From Inonotus obliquus (lineage: Eukaryota > Basidiomycota > Agaricomycetes > Hymenochaetales > Hymenochaetaceae), in assembly GCA_032164295.1 (NCBI GenBank), contig JAJHTX010000001.1, forward strand, positions 3,968,001 through 4,032,000: a stretch of 64,000 bases of DNA, read 5' to 3'. The notes below the pieces were generated by a model. That model was not told the DNA's origin and did no database searches. It saw only the letters and a list, made by a program, of their open reading frames with translations. Positions 1 through 12,082 of this stretch are shown piece after piece; positions within the stretch are counted from its first letter, which is position 1; every line of letters begins with the position of its first letter. The position numbers were made by a program, and so were the translations under genes.

Positions 1-99
1 CCTTATTGGACTCTCTTTCCGGCAGAGGAACAAAAGCACTTCGAGGCGCTGCTAACGGAATTCAAGAAGGAGGTTCAAAAATACCACACCAAGAGTTGA
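1..99 (+). CDS. F-box family protein, 3' end only (cut by window edge)
   Basis: Frame 1 is open from the first base and stops with TGA at 97-99. It encodes the last 32 residues of a protein. The PYWTLFPAEEQKHFEALL stretch matches the C-terminus shared by the intact F-box paralogues in this window (PYWTWFPEEGQRHYGPML). It is therefore the 3' end of another member of the same family, with its F-box outside the window. It ends ..KKEVQKYHTKS, unlike the usual KECRESA, so it is a diverged member. Whether the full gene is intact cannot be judged. Confidence 0.75.
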   Translation, partial: PYWTLFPAEEQKHFEALLTEFKKEVQKYHTKS

Positions 100-538
100 T
101 TGAACAATGGACACTCGCGGAAGAACAGAACCACTTGTTTGCGGAATGTTTTTCTTCCTTGATTAGTCGGTTTTGGGGACCATGAGGAAGGCTAGGAAGG
201 CTAGTGCCGCGGTTGTCACTTCGGGTTCCCAATTTTCACAGAATTCACTTCCTATTCGATGGCCTGTCATTCATCCTATTCACCCAATTACTATTCGTCG
301 CCTTGTACATTTAGATTCGCGAGGGGGCTGTGATAAGATTGTCATTCAGACTGAGAAAACTACAATGCAGAGTGGCATCAGCTTCGTAGTTAACATGTAA
401 TAGTTTCAGACCTTGCCGAATGAAGTTTGGCAATGCAAGCAGAAACGCAGGAGGCTCATTATGTGTAATAAAACTTTGTGGGAACTTTCGTGCCCTTCAG
501 CTTTCTGCTAAATGGAGTTGTAAATGACAAGACCAGAA
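100..538. other. intergenic, nothing recognised
   Basis: There is no ORF with family resemblance. The short + ORF at 173-400 has no recognisable motif and is not called. Confidence 0.5.
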
Positions 539-790
539 AAAAATCAATGTCCGCGCCGATGTCTCCAGTACCAGCGTGCGATCCTCTGTGAGCTCGCTTT
601 GCTCGACCTCTTCTCAGCTTCTCTCGACCTCTGATCTCTACGGGTAATTTCTACCGTCACAGTGAAACCAACGGACCTCAACTCGAGAGCCTCCGCGATC
701 ACCCGCAAGTTTTGAGACAATGCCAATACTTCAAGCTGTCTTGCCAAGATAGTCGACGGACGCATCCTCGATTATTTGAACGACGGTCAT
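539..790 (-). pseudogene. F-box relic (N-terminal part, frameshifted)
   Basis: On the - strand the region encodes ALSQNLRVIAEALELRSVGF, matching the paralogue block GLVSKNLRAIAEPLELRSVAV. It then shifts frame and encodes ELTEDRTLVLETS, matching ISELTEEHALALEIP. Upstream, the F-box start itself is degraded and out of frame. The C-terminal 300 residues are absent. It lies just downstream of the 891-2008 F-box gene on the same strand, the same gene-then-relic order seen elsewhere in the window. It is a decayed fragment, not a functional gene. Confidence 0.75.
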
Positions 791-890
791 GAAGGACTAA
801 AAAATAGCGGAGGTACTTCGATGAGTGGTGATTTGGAATTGAACGAATGACGGGTTGCGACAAAATCTCAGACTGCTCAAGTCAGTAGAA

Positions 891-2008
891 CTAAGTGCCC
901 AACTGCTGACGTCCAATAGGCCAATTCGTTGACTAGAAATGATTGGAATGTTAGGCAGGCTACTAGGATCAGATAAGGAACATACCACTCCCTGACATTG
1001 ATATCCCGTCATTCTCTTCAATCTATCTTCATCGCCACTCAAATGTTTACATTCCTCGTCCAGTAATTTGGATACGCGTGCCAGTACTTCGGCGGTACCG
1101 AGGGGCTCGTTATGTGTCAGAGTAGCAAACAAATCGATCAGGTCACGCCTTTCGATGCATATTCCCCGATGAATGGCGGCATTTGAAGTGTTGCACCAGA
1201 CTGAGTACGGAACCCAGATAGTGAGACTCTGTAATGAACGCGTGGAAGGATCTGATGAATCTGATTTCGGGACTCTAAGGCATCCGGATCCGGCTGATGC
1301 ATCAAACGCCAGCTTTATGAATTCAATGTTCTCAAAGACACGCACTCCGGGGGGACGTTGGAGGTAAACTCGAGCGGAGGTGAGAAGTAGCTGAGTCCAT
1401 GGTGGGACAAGTAATGAAAGAGTTTTGAGAGTAGGACTAGCGTTCTTGATGAGTACAGTACTCAATCGCCAAAACTCTCCACTCTTCTTGATGTAGGACT
1501 TTACCGTTCGCTCCCCGGCCCACGTATGCCAAAACGATTTTCTATAGGACCACCGTGATCGTCGAAGAAATGTCGCATGATGTTCGTCCAATTCACTGAT
1601 TAAAAGGTGTCGAATTGCGACTTCCGTCCTTCCGGTCGACCAGATTCTTTGCATCTTCAAATGTAAACGTTTAAGCCGCTTCAAGCCGCATACCGTGATG
1701 CTACGAAGTTCCACGGGTTCTGCGATTGCCCTCAGGTGCTTTGATACGAGGCCGATATTCCGAGCAGTCTTTCCAAAGTCATCTATGCAAGCGTATTCGA
1801 CGATAAGAGTGAGGAGTTCGTAAGGAAGAGTTTCAAGTAGCGAAGATTGTCGAGCGACTACGTCTCCGGTTGTTGATTCAGTGAATTGATCTGAGTGTTG
1901 AATGGATGGTAAGCTGGGTCGCTTGAAAATGTGTATACTACCCAAGAGCCGACCAAGCCTCGTCCCATTTCTATCTGCTAGACGTAGATGCGTTGGTTTT
2001 CTTTTCAT
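891..2008 (-). CDS. F-box family protein (divergent member)
   Basis: This is a putative SCF ubiquitin-ligase substrate adaptor. Residues about 58-105 carry the F-box-like block of this family (LPYELLTLIVEYACIDDFGK, then ARNIGLVSKHLRAIAEPVEL). After it comes HLLISELDEHHATFL, the family's second conserved block, and then SGEFWRLSTVLIKNASPTLK. The remainder differs from the 400-aa paralogues, so it is a separate subfamily. The ATG at 2008 is the first Met of the frame. The uninterrupted frame runs to 797. I prefer a 53-nt intron at 933-985 (GTATGT donor, CTAG acceptor, CTAAC branch-like site), which gives a stop at 891 and about 354 aa. Without the intron the protein is about 403 aa. The binding target cannot be predicted. 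Confidence 0.6.
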
Positions 2009-4477
2009 GTTCACGATGCTGGATGGTAGCCGACGACGGAAGAAGAAAGAGTTGATAAGGGCTGAAGCGTGGTCTACAGTGTTCTATTAAGACATATCCG
2101 ACCTTTTGTAGCTGTGCATGCTGACTAAACTCGGACTTTTAAAACTGATCTCATTTCCCCCGTGATGCCAAGATAGGTATGCTAAACATGGTGAAATGAT
2201 CGACTGTGATCGTCTTCTTTGGTTTTCCAGCCTCGAAGAACGCAATAAATTACTTAATTACCGACACATACACCAGTGTACATTACATAATACACCTTGG
2301 TCAGCAGAATGGTAAGGGCAGCACATTGGCAAGGCTAATAAGTTGGTTGGAGATCGGAGAAGTCATCAGGGCGGAATATACTAAAGTGATTAAAGTTGAC
2401 CGGCAGGCTCTAATAGAAAGTTGTTAAAGATCATATGATCATCGATACCGCTATTAGTCTAAGGTTTATTTACAGCCGGAATGAAAAGAAAAACAATCCC
2501 AAGAGCACGGGGAACCACCATCAGCGCAAGTTGACTCATCGACTGTGACCCAATAGCTACTTGAATTAGCGTAAAAACTATGGCTTTTGGTTTTATAATG
2601 CGTATTTTATAGTTGCCTCCGAGCACAGGGAGAACACTGGTCAGTCCGTGTACGCTGTTAGTTACAATAGATTCCTTTGGCAAGAAACGGAGCTCGCACT
2701 TTATAAAAAGCACACAACGAGTTTTTGAGCGATGAGAGAATAGAGGACAGAGAGCCGGTTCCGAGTTGGGCCGCATAAGGACTCACATGCTAGTGTTCAC
2801 TCTGATACAATAGTCTGGAAGCGAGGTACTTCCACCGGAACAAAGATACCACAACGAAAGTAAATTGAAGAAGGTTGCCCCGCTCTGATTCCTATTTCGG
2901 ATGCACGTATACTGAAGGGGTGCGAAGCTTTGAATAGTCCAAGTCGTTCATAACCGCGTGAGCTATTGTATGCAGTTGGCACATGTCGGCGTTCCTTAAG
3001 AGCTGAGTTGATCATTCAGTTCTCAAAGGTCTTCATTCGCGAACCGATTCAAATAGTGCAGCTGACCCACTGAGCCACTAGAGCGGCTTTTCGACTGGAC
3101 CGGCAGTGGAGCCTGAGGTACTGCCGCGGCGTGCTCCTTTTTATAACGTTACCCATTCGAAGGAAGCTTGCGAAAGTTTCACTCTTACCACTCGTGGTTG
3201 CGTTCGTGATCGGAGATGGTGACTAGTGAACAGGTGATCTTGGCGTGTCGGATGAGGGCGTTGGCCCTGATCTGAGTAGATCTGCTGTAGTGAACAGTTA
3301 GGGAAATGTTAATGTTAAGTATGTTAAGCACTCGGCGAGCGGAACTACCACGTGAGCAGAGGTGGTTTCGGTGATATCCGAGTGTATTGATGGATCATGT
3401 TCTATGAGTCACTCTAGTCGAGAGTGCTGTGAGTGGGATCAGGAGGACAATGAAGATACAACGGACATGAAAGAAGGAAGAGCAGAAGTACTCCTAATGG
3501 ATATCGCCAAGGGAATATTCATGTCGACATCTGAATTAGAGAATGCTACGCGTGTGACCACCAGCCGAGCCTAGTCAACACAGCAACTGCAGGGCAGCCA
3601 TCGGTCACCTGCTCACTCCTCTCAAGAATGCATCCCTCCTTCTTGCTTTCTTGCCTCTCGCCATCACTTACACACGTCCTCAACAACGCATCTCCTAGAC
3701 TGATAGACGTTTTTCTTTCTTCTTTGTGTTTCGTTCTCCTTGGTTGTATTCTCACCTCTTCAGTCTCCGCCTGCCGCGTCTCGGCTAAAGTAGTAGAGTA
3801 TCCAAAGTAAGACCTTTCTTCTCTCTGCCTTCGTGCTCTACTCGACTCGCTCCTGTAACGGCCTCACAAGCTTGATCACTGGGATCGTGCTGACATTGAC
3901 TTTGTCACTTCCAGGAAGTTAGAACTGTTTTCGTATTGCGGGCATTGGGTCACACGAATCGGCGGTATTTTAAGTTTTTTATTCAGGTGAGCTTCTTTGC
4001 GGCGCTCTTTCGTGTCTCGTGCCCAAGGATCTTGCTAACATATTTGAAAGAGTATCTTTGATACGAATTTCGTGGAGTTATTTCTTGGTAGTGGTCAGTG
4101 TGGACGAAGCGGTCGCTTGGCCTGGTACGTGTACCCTCTCATCTCGTGTCCTCCTCCATCCTCCCGATTCTTTCCTTTTCCCCACATTTTGCTTTATTCG
4201 CATGCTTTTCTAAGCCGCCGAATAAGTCAACATCGACGGAGCTTGTATATGCCTGTTCTGGGGTGCATATGGTCAGGGAGAACATATTTTTTGCCGCGCC
4301 CGTCGTGGTGCTGTATGTCTATCGTATGTGAACTATATAGCTGACAAAGGCTTCGTCTCTAGAACCATACACGCGCGCGTCTAAGAAAGAGCAAAGGGCG
4401 ACGGCTCAGTTACAACGCTGGCGTCGCCGGAAGCATATAGACAATTACAAAGCATCGGGCTGCCCACAGCCTCGCTC
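2009..4477. other. long intergenic region, promoter side of the PSP1 gene
   Basis: There is no recognisable coding sequence. Pyrimidine-rich stretches at about 3640-3760 and 4130-4200 look like the CT-rich promoter and 5'-UTR sequence of filamentous fungi. Part of this region may be 5' UTR, possibly spliced, of the gene starting at 4478. A - strand ORF at 2459-2776 has hydrophobic stretches but no family resemblance. Confidence 0.4.
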
Positions 4478-7037
4478 ATGGAACATCAGATCTCAAACGA
4501 GGAGCGTGAGCGGAAGAATAGGTTCGCCTATTCTGGCGCGGATACGCCGAGATCTGCCAGTCAGCCGCCGACGATGAATGGCGAGGGTTTCTTTTCAACG
4601 CCTGCGATGCAGATTTATGGGAACAGTTCTGGTGCTGGCGGAGGTACTGGTGGACGAAACGGGAACGGGAATGGCTCGGGTGGGCTCGGTGTTGGGCAAT
4701 GGGCGATGTCGGGCAATGGTCGTGGGCCAACCATTGGACGTAGCGCTAGCTCTTCCGTTGGCATACCCTCGTCGCTACCGCACAGCTCGTCGTTCGTTGA
4801 GCGTGCGAGCTATAGCGGAGGAAGCTCTGGGTTCGCAAGTGCGATCCGCGAATCTCACTCATTCCCATTGACGTTTGAAGACGACGAGTCGGAAGCTCTC
4901 TCAGATACAACAGGACCCGACTTCGATGGCTTCTCGTTTAACGACCAACAGCAACAACTACGCGGACGGCACTTCCTCACTAATGACACTCGCAGTCGTT
5001 CTCAGAGTCTCGCAACAGCTACAGCGTCTCGCCCTTTGCCCATCGGTAGTCCACCTGCGAGCGCGAATAGTCCGACCGGAGGAGGGGGATGGGGAACCGG
5101 ACCCTTGAGCATCCCGGGTCGGTTCGGCGACATCAAGATGCCCGGATCGGGACCAGGCTCGGGATCGGGAGGATTGGGCAGTCGATACGGGTCTCTCGGA
5201 GCCTTGGCGCGTTCTCCCGTAGGACATGGAGGGACACCTTCGCCCACCACGGGTTCCGGACTTCGTTTGAATGCTAATAACAACCATGCGGAACTGACCA
5301 ATATATCCCCTCTTGCGCGCGACGTGGGCCAGGTCATGCTCGACGATGAATATACCGGTGCTGGGTGGAATGGTGGTGATAGTGGTGCGACGAGTCGAAG
5401 GCATAGTGTAAGCATTGTGCAACCTCGGCGAGGTATTGTAGGGTTCAACGCCCCAGATGCGAGCGGTGCTGGTAACAATCATGAGGACGCGCATTATTAT
5501 GGGCAAAGTAATGGGCATGGTCATCTCGGAGGAGGTATGGGAGGATCAGGAGGAAGCTTGAGCGGTCTTGGAGGCGGCGGATTGACTATTTCAGATGATG
5601 AACTAGCTGTTGGATTGAACATGCTCAATCTCAATCAGTCTCAGTCCCAGACACGAGGGCGATCCTCGCACCCAACGAGTCAACCCTCTTCACTTCCGAT
5701 CTACGCTCCGCTTTCGCGAACAAGTCACGATTCTGGAGCTCCTGGTTCACTCGCGGAGAGCCTAAACATTGTAGCTTCGTCGAGCGAACATCATTTCCCT
5801 TCCCGTCGTATGCTACGCTCTCCGAGCGAGAGTGGGTATTCCGTAAGCAGCGGTGGAGGGTCATCCCCGCCGAGGAATCTTGAACATTCGCCCGCGTTGG
5901 ACAGGGATTCGGCGTACCTTCCTCGTCAGCAACACCAGCAGAGGTATGTACCTGGTCATGGATTCCAGTATATTCCAGAGGACGCGCCTGCGCCTGCGCT
6001 TGGACGTGGACCACCTTCGCCAACGTTTGTCCGTAACCAGTCCTATATGACTCATGGACCTGGACAACTGAGTCCCCTTTCTCCTACTCGTGGTGGAGGA
6101 CACACTCAGCAGATGCAACAATTCCTGCATCAGCAACAACTCAGTGGCGCGCCTGCTCTGCAGAGACGTGCGTCCCAGAGTGAGAGTTTCGCAGGATTCA
6201 ATCAGCAGGGTCAACCTGTCTCTCTTCAAAGTCCTATCAATCACCCTCAACAACAGCAATCTCACGATCCTCTATCAGATCTCGGACGTGGAGTCCCCTT
6301 ACGTGCTGTCCCCTCTTCTTGGCATCTCTACATTGTCGAGTTCAAAGCTGGTCGGACAGATCTGTTCTACATCGCTGAGGCTTTCCTCCCTCCCTTGCGC
6401 GTAGGCGATCTAGTTATAGTCGAGGCAGACCGAGGGAAGGATTTAGGGAAGATTGTCAATGATACGATAACAGCTGCGGAAGTAGAAGCGTTCCAACGTC
6501 AACAGGCCGCTCAAGCCGCTGCTCAAGCTCAAGTATACGGTGGTGGTGGACCTACGAGTCCTGACAGCGCTGTCCCACCTGGACCTGGTGCCGCACCCCC
6601 TCCGCACGGGAAGAAAGAAATCAACCCGAAGAAGATTTATTCTAGGGCGACAGCGCAGGATGCGCAGTTGCTTGTTACGAAACATGCGGACGAGGCAAAG
6701 GCGCTTGCTTTGTGTCAGTCGAAAGTGAAGCAGAAGAAGTTGCCGATGGAGGTTATTGATGCTGAGTATCAGTGGTACGTTTTCGGCACAATTCTGGGAT
6801 AGGATTAGGTACTGATTGTTGGTTCTGGTCTGTTAATAGGGACCGGAGGAAACTGACGTTCTATTTCATTGCGGAGAAGAGGATTGATTTCCGTGAGCTT
6901 GTGAGGGAGCTATTCCGGTACGTCCACTCATAATTGAGTCTGAGGATTCGCCTGACGTTTCATGGTATAATTATAGATTGTACAAGACGCGTATCTGGAT
7001 GGCCTCACTGCAGGGTCCGACGAGTCCTGACTCCTAA
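4478..7037 (+). CDS. PSP1 C-terminal domain protein
   Basis: The model has three exons: 4478-6774, 6840-6917 and 6977-7037, with 65- and 59-nt GT..AG introns. The frame closes to 811 aa. The first 600 residues or so are low-complexity Gly/Ser/Gln-rich and probably disordered. The C-terminal part is the PSP1 domain: VPSSWHLYIVEFKAGRTDLF, then LRVGDLVIVEADRGKDLGKI, LPMEVIDAEYQWDRRKLTFY, and FIAEKRIDFRELVRELFRLY with KTRIWMASL. The second and third exons are needed to complete the domain. Yeast Psp1 suppresses DNA polymerase alpha/delta mutations and the domain occurs in many fungal regulators. No reaction is established. The ATG at 4478 is the first Met of the long frame. The tail of the domain replaces the readthrough end VFGTILG that the unspliced frame would give. 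Confidence 0.88.
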
Positions 7038-8034
7038 TCCCTAATCCCTGTAGGGTTAAATCCACGTCTTGAACAATACAACATTCTCACTTCCAACACG
7101 CGGGGACGCAGGATCTCTACGAATGCCAGGTTCTCTAATTCTTGCGGTACCACGAAACCCATATCATCTCAAAGTCATCGCCTCCTCCCGTAATTATTCT
7201 TCAGATCGTAGTCTGGTTGGAACCTCCATGCGCAGAATGCTTTCCCTTTTCACTTTTACTGACAATTGTTTATTTAAACACGCGGTTGGACTCTTTACTT
7301 ACATCTCTCGGTTTCGGCTTCCCACAACCCATCAATTCAACCAACGAATCGTCAACGGACCAAACCGCTCTCGAAACAAAAAGTTTCTGGCTCTGACTGA
7401 ATGATTGATTGACTGGTCGCAATCTCAACAATCCAAACTCATGTTATTATTTCAACCTACCTTTCCAACTCTCTGAAAGAATTGTGTGTACGTGTACTTG
7501 TTTGTACGAGCATCTCCTCTATTTTTTTATATCTCGTTTGATTTCCTTTGTTGTTGCTTTCTCCCTCTTCAATTTTCGTTTTTCGTTTTTTCAATTTTCG
7601 TTTTTTCGTCATTCGTACTGGTACTCGTCACGATGCATACCATCTAGAGACAAGGAATCTAGACCGCATGCATGCATGTCAATAACTACATTTTTTCCTC
7701 CTCTCACCCTCTCCGTGGTTGTTTACTTGTATCTTGTTTTTGTTCAAGTTGTAATGTCATCAATTCAATGGTCTCAAATTCCCAGTGTCAAACTCACAGG
7801 CTGAACTATACTTCTGGTCTAGCATTGATCCTTTCCCAAGTTCTTGCAGCGAAACAGCTCATGAGTCGAGGCAGTGTTACGTGCTACAGAGTTACCTGTA
7901 CAGGTAAGTGAGTCGAGGTCACCTCGACAAACACAGACAACCCGCGACGTTTCCTCCCAGGTCCCTCGTCTGGATTCTGGACGGGCAGAATATTTCACTT
8001 TTTCTTCTACTAAACCATGGGTGTCATGGTCTTG
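7038..8034. other. intergenic, T/C-rich
   Basis: This is the 3' flank of the PSP1 gene. A run of repeated TTTCAATTTTCGTTTTT-like units lies at about 7565-7610. No coding family is recognised. Confidence 0.4.
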
Positions 8035-8750
8035 ATGTAACTGCCCCTCGAACTCGTGGACTCGTGAGTCGTCATTGAAAATTTGAAATTATCGAGGATG
8101 CCGCATGCGTGCAGCGTGCGTCGACGATTTTGGCAAGACAGGCTACAGCTCGTCAAACGAAGTATCAGTCTTTTCTCAAAACTTCAAAACGTTTGCGGAG
8201 CGGATGATAGAAGAGCCTCTCGAGTTAAGGTCTGTTTCCGTGTCGGGTGTCAAGCAACTCAATGGTTTCGCTAAGAGGTTGGAGAGGGCTCGAGCAAGGA
8301 CGAGTGATGATGAAGCTGGGTAAAGGATGAGCAAGCGCATCACCTGTTTATCAGCGAACTCACAGAAGAAGGTGTGTTGGTATTGGAGACACCTCCCAAG
8401 GAATTCCCAACCATCCGGACAGAAAGTTTGTCGGATCAGGATACAGTCCGCAAGTATAAGCAAATGCCCTTGTACAGAGGAATAGTCCTACCTTTAAGTC
8501 GCTTACACTGCTGGATTTCGATGGGTGGTTCAAGAGGCAAGAATTCCGGGTAGGAAGAATATAGACCTAGGACGCGCCATCAAAAAGTTTTGGGATGTCT
8601 TCTGTTCTGGGTGTCTCATTCCCGAATCCGTCGCCTTCGCATTAGGTGACACCCCTTACTTGGAAATTTCCTCCCGAACTGACCGATGTAGTTTTCGACG
8701 GAAGAGATACCGTCAATGATTTGATGAAAGTTTTATTCTGCACACGATAA
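8035..8750 (+). pseudogene. F-box family pseudogene
   Basis: The family start ATG-AAA-CTG-CCT is present as ATG-TAA-CTG-CCC at 8035-8046, so codon 2 is a stop. The F-box helix is partly deleted. Recognisable blocks follow: EEPLELRSVSVSGVKQLNGF at about 8208-8270, then AKRLERARARTSDDEAG ending in a stop at about 8321. Next, in another frame, come HHLFISELTEEGVLVLETPP, a FWDVFCSGCLIPESVAFA remnant of the FWSLAS and LSGVSFP blocks, and decay. The C-terminal third is missing. With several independent stops and frameshifts it is a dead copy. Confidence 0.85.
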
Positions 8751-9825
8751 AAACTTACCTGGGAAGTTGTGATGCCTTGTGCTGAGAGTCTTCCTGAGAG
8801 ACTGTTCGACCGCATAAAGTCATTATCTACTAAACTCGACCCCTCTGAAGTGAAGACATGCGTAGTGATAGGCCAAAACTGCATCACGAAAATCTCAAAA
8901 TAAACCTATACGAATATACATTATATAATCATGTCCAAGCATCTTAGTCATCATATACAGGGTCCATCGCGATTTTAACTGGATTATAAGTGAAGTACAA
9001 GTCGTATATTTGATTGTAAGCATAGAATAACGATTTTCGCTCGCTATAAGGAAAGACAATGGTAACAGTCTGCATATAGGTACTAAGAAAGCCATTTGTC
9101 TGATTTATAGTGTAAATATCATTGTAATTTTGTGTTTATAAAGTAACTAGAATAATAGTCGAAGCTATACAAGTCTAGAACAAATATTCTTGATCTCTTA
9201 TTATCCAGGAAAAAGAATTTCAAGAGAACCAAAAGTTCTCTTGAGAATTGCTTGTCCCTTATAAGAGTTGTTGAGTGCATATATTGAGAGGGTAAGTGTG
9301 AGATACTCATTACAAACGATAGAAACGACTTCTTGAGTAGCTTGCAAAATAATAAGTATCATGACAGAGTTATTTTCTTCTCATGTTGACAAGTTATGTA
9401 GTATGTGTGACGTCATCACTTTATTCCATACTTATTCAAGTCCGATGTGTCGTCTCATCCTTCTGCCACCGCCATCTCGTGCATCCCATTCTTCTATAAT
9501 CCCTAGATGTCCACCATCGTTTCATTGCTGAGGAGTGCGATTGGGATTTTACGCGTTGAGGAAGTTGTTTACTTACAGCCATCCCACAATCGAAGATGAG
9601 ACTGCAGATATTAGCGCTTTCGCGCATGTCCTACAGGACCCAATGGGAGTGCGATGGCACAACTTTGTAAAGTTGGTTTTTCCATTTATGTATTGTGGAT
9701 TTGCACAGTTCTGATGCCTTTGTGTAGCTATAATCCGAGAAAGGAGACGAGATATGTTTGCTACAAGAATCAGGGTGCGACATGGCACATGAACTCATTG
9801 TTACAGTCAGACCTATAACCAACCT
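8751..9825. other. intergenic, AT-rich
   Basis: The stretch is AT-rich, especially 8900-9420, with no supported gene. Short ORFs on both strands lack family motifs. Confidence 0.4.
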
Positions 9826-10683
9826 TCACACCCCTTTCACATCAGGAACAACAGCTTGTCCACCGAGTCTACCTTCAGTAACGACTTCGATCGACATGCA
9901 AATAACTTCGTTTGCAAGTGACGAAAGTTGGGCAACCATGCTGTTCATGGTTTCCTTTAGATCTAACGTTTCACCCTGCACATCTACATCGACAACCTTG
10001 GACAAGTTTCCATGCGCGATAGCCTTTGTGACTTTCAAAATTGAACGCACTTGGTTAGTGAGGTTGCTTGCCATTTTCTGCACGACCCTGGTGAGTACCA
10101 TTGTTGCAAATAGGCACTCCAAATAGTACACTCACATTCACATTGCGAGTCAAGTCTGCCCAAATGCCCTGAACGCCTTTAACACGAGCCCATCCACCAA
10201 GAATACCTTGTGTACCGACTTCAAGCACGACACGTGTGACTTCGCTAGCGAATGTGCTAAGCTGGTCCACCATGGAATTGACCGTCTCCTTAAGAGTTGC
10301 CATTCCACCCTTGACATGAATTTATACCTTCTGGGTCAAGTCACCACGCACGACAGCAGTAGGGACTGCCGCAACAGACCGCACTTGATCTGTCAAGTTT
10401 GAGCGCATTCGGTTCATGATATCAGTGCCCAAGCAAAGATCGATAAAGAATGAAGCGAACATACGTTAACTGTAAGCCGTTCCCATACTCCCTCTGCATC
10501 CAGAACGACTACTTGACCTCCCAACTGACCCTGACTGGCTACTTCAAGTGTGAGCCTCGTATCCTCAGTAGCTAACGCTCTCAGTCGACTAACCATTCCG
10601 TTTACAATATTCTTGAAATCCAGGAACTCTCCATGCTTGGAGAGGTCTTTGACGGTGACAGCTTCCATGACCTGAGCTTGGGA
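9826..10683 (-). pseudogene. fragment of a group III (Nik1/Os-1 type) hybrid histidine kinase, HAMP-repeat region
   Basis: Three consecutive HAMP-like units are read on the - strand. The first is SQLGGQ-type: LEVASQGQLGGQVVVLDAEG then VWERLTVNV. The second is [46 protein letters not shown]. The third is [59 protein letters not shown]. This order and spelling is diagnostic of the N-terminal HAMP array of fungal group III osmosensing, fungicide-target kinases. Units are separated by intron-like gaps. In unit two a TAA (10322-10324) replaces a residue after GDLTQKV, so that unit cannot be read through. There is no kinase, ATPase or receiver domain nearby, so only a piece of the array survives. 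It probably derives from a full copy elsewhere in the genome. Confidence 0.85.
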
Positions 10684-12082
10684 AAGTCCAATATCATTTA
10701 TCTCAGAGATGGTTACAAAAACAATGTGCCCGGGAAGGTCGAGTTACCCGTCCTGGCCAAAAACATCGGTGTATCACCTCTCTTCGATCGTAGAGCCTCT
10801 GCACATATCGCACGTTTGTAGGACAGTGAGTACTTTATCCCTCTCTTTTGGTGAGCTATGGTCTTATTTATGCATGCATCCACCTCGGAAAAGGAGAACG
10901 GATCCAGCCAGGCCATATACATGGAGTCAAGAGGTCGAATGAGGCTGCACTCAATTTTCGAGCCGAATGTTATGGTAGTCCATACGACGACGATTCAGGC
11001 GACGAACGTACCAGCATTTATCCCGTGCTCGAGACACTTTTCCTTCAGGAAGTAGGTTTCGGAGGATGCTGACTGGTGAATCGCTTTCATTGAAGTGCCG
11101 AAGTTTCGAGAGAAAGTTCAATGTCACATATCTCAGAGATGGATAGGTCGAGTTATCTGCCTTGGACGAAAATATCGGCAAGTCTCGACGTGAAGCTAGG
11201 GAGCACATTTGGAACGGTGGGGTGGTGGGGTTCTTCTTGGCGAGGCATTGGTTGAGAGTATGTATCCTTGGTATGTCTATCAACCTACGCGTTCCGAAAA
11301 GAACATGGTATGTGCTGAGGAGTGCGTTGAAATGTAGCCTTCAATGTTGTTGTATAATAGTCATGTATAAAGTACAAATCAATTTAGCTACATTTTTGCT
11401 ATTTCATTGTGTAATAGTCTGGGAAAAGAATTATGGGTCATCGAGCTGGCTTGTATGCACTTATAGCACTTACATACCACCATAAGAATGACGAAAATCA
11501 ATGATTATTTTAGTCACTTATAGGTCGGTGAGGTCCGCTATATTCACTTGTACATATCTGCATACATATATTAGGATTTCACGTATCTGAAAGATATACA
11601 AGGATTTCGTCCACTTATTGTACCTTCTAGTCGCTTGTCAGATTGTGAGGTCCGCTACATTTGCTTTCATAAAATTTATTAAATTTACAAAATTTAGGGG
11701 TATATAAGTGGCATATATGTATCTTGACTTTCTCGTGATGTGATTGTAGGGAATAAACAGACCGATCAACTTCGGTAAATCCACATGTATCGACTCTATC
11801 GTGCAATCAACGATTGATTCGTTGACTAGACTGAATGCTTTAACGTGCAGTCTCGTGGACCTCGAAACAACTTCCAGGACCTTTGTTATTCTTGTCTGTA
11901 GCTAACGAGCGGTTCTAAATAACTATCTAGAATAAAATATTTCCCGACTTGATTCCTACTCAAATAATCCATATTTGGATTATCCTGGAAAGCCGCAAAC
12001 GTAATCAACAGTTTCGGACCTTGAAATTTTGTCACATTACAAATACCTCAAGTCAAGCAGTTTCCTAGCTTCCACTCGCTTC
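10684..12082. other. intergenic with a small duplicated segment
   Basis: There is no supported gene. 11300-12000 is AT-rich, with two loosely similar stretches containing gaggtccgcta (about 11530 and 11650). Upstream of the F-box gene at 12083 there is no clear promoter motif. Confidence 0.4.
10693..11183. repeat. degenerate direct repeat pair (about 10693-10772 and 11131-11183)
   Basis: Both copies share tatctcagagatgg, then aggtcgagtta, then a matching stretch ending aaaatatcgg or aaacatcgg. The first copy has about 22 extra bases in the middle. On the - strand they encode PMFLARTGNSTFPG and PIFSSKADNSTYPS, so they look like two decayed copies of one coding segment. The source family is not recognised. 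Confidence 0.5.

Noticed and set aside
4958..5524. 188-aa - strand ORF
   Set aside because: It is antisense to the low-complexity part of the PSP1 gene, with no motif.
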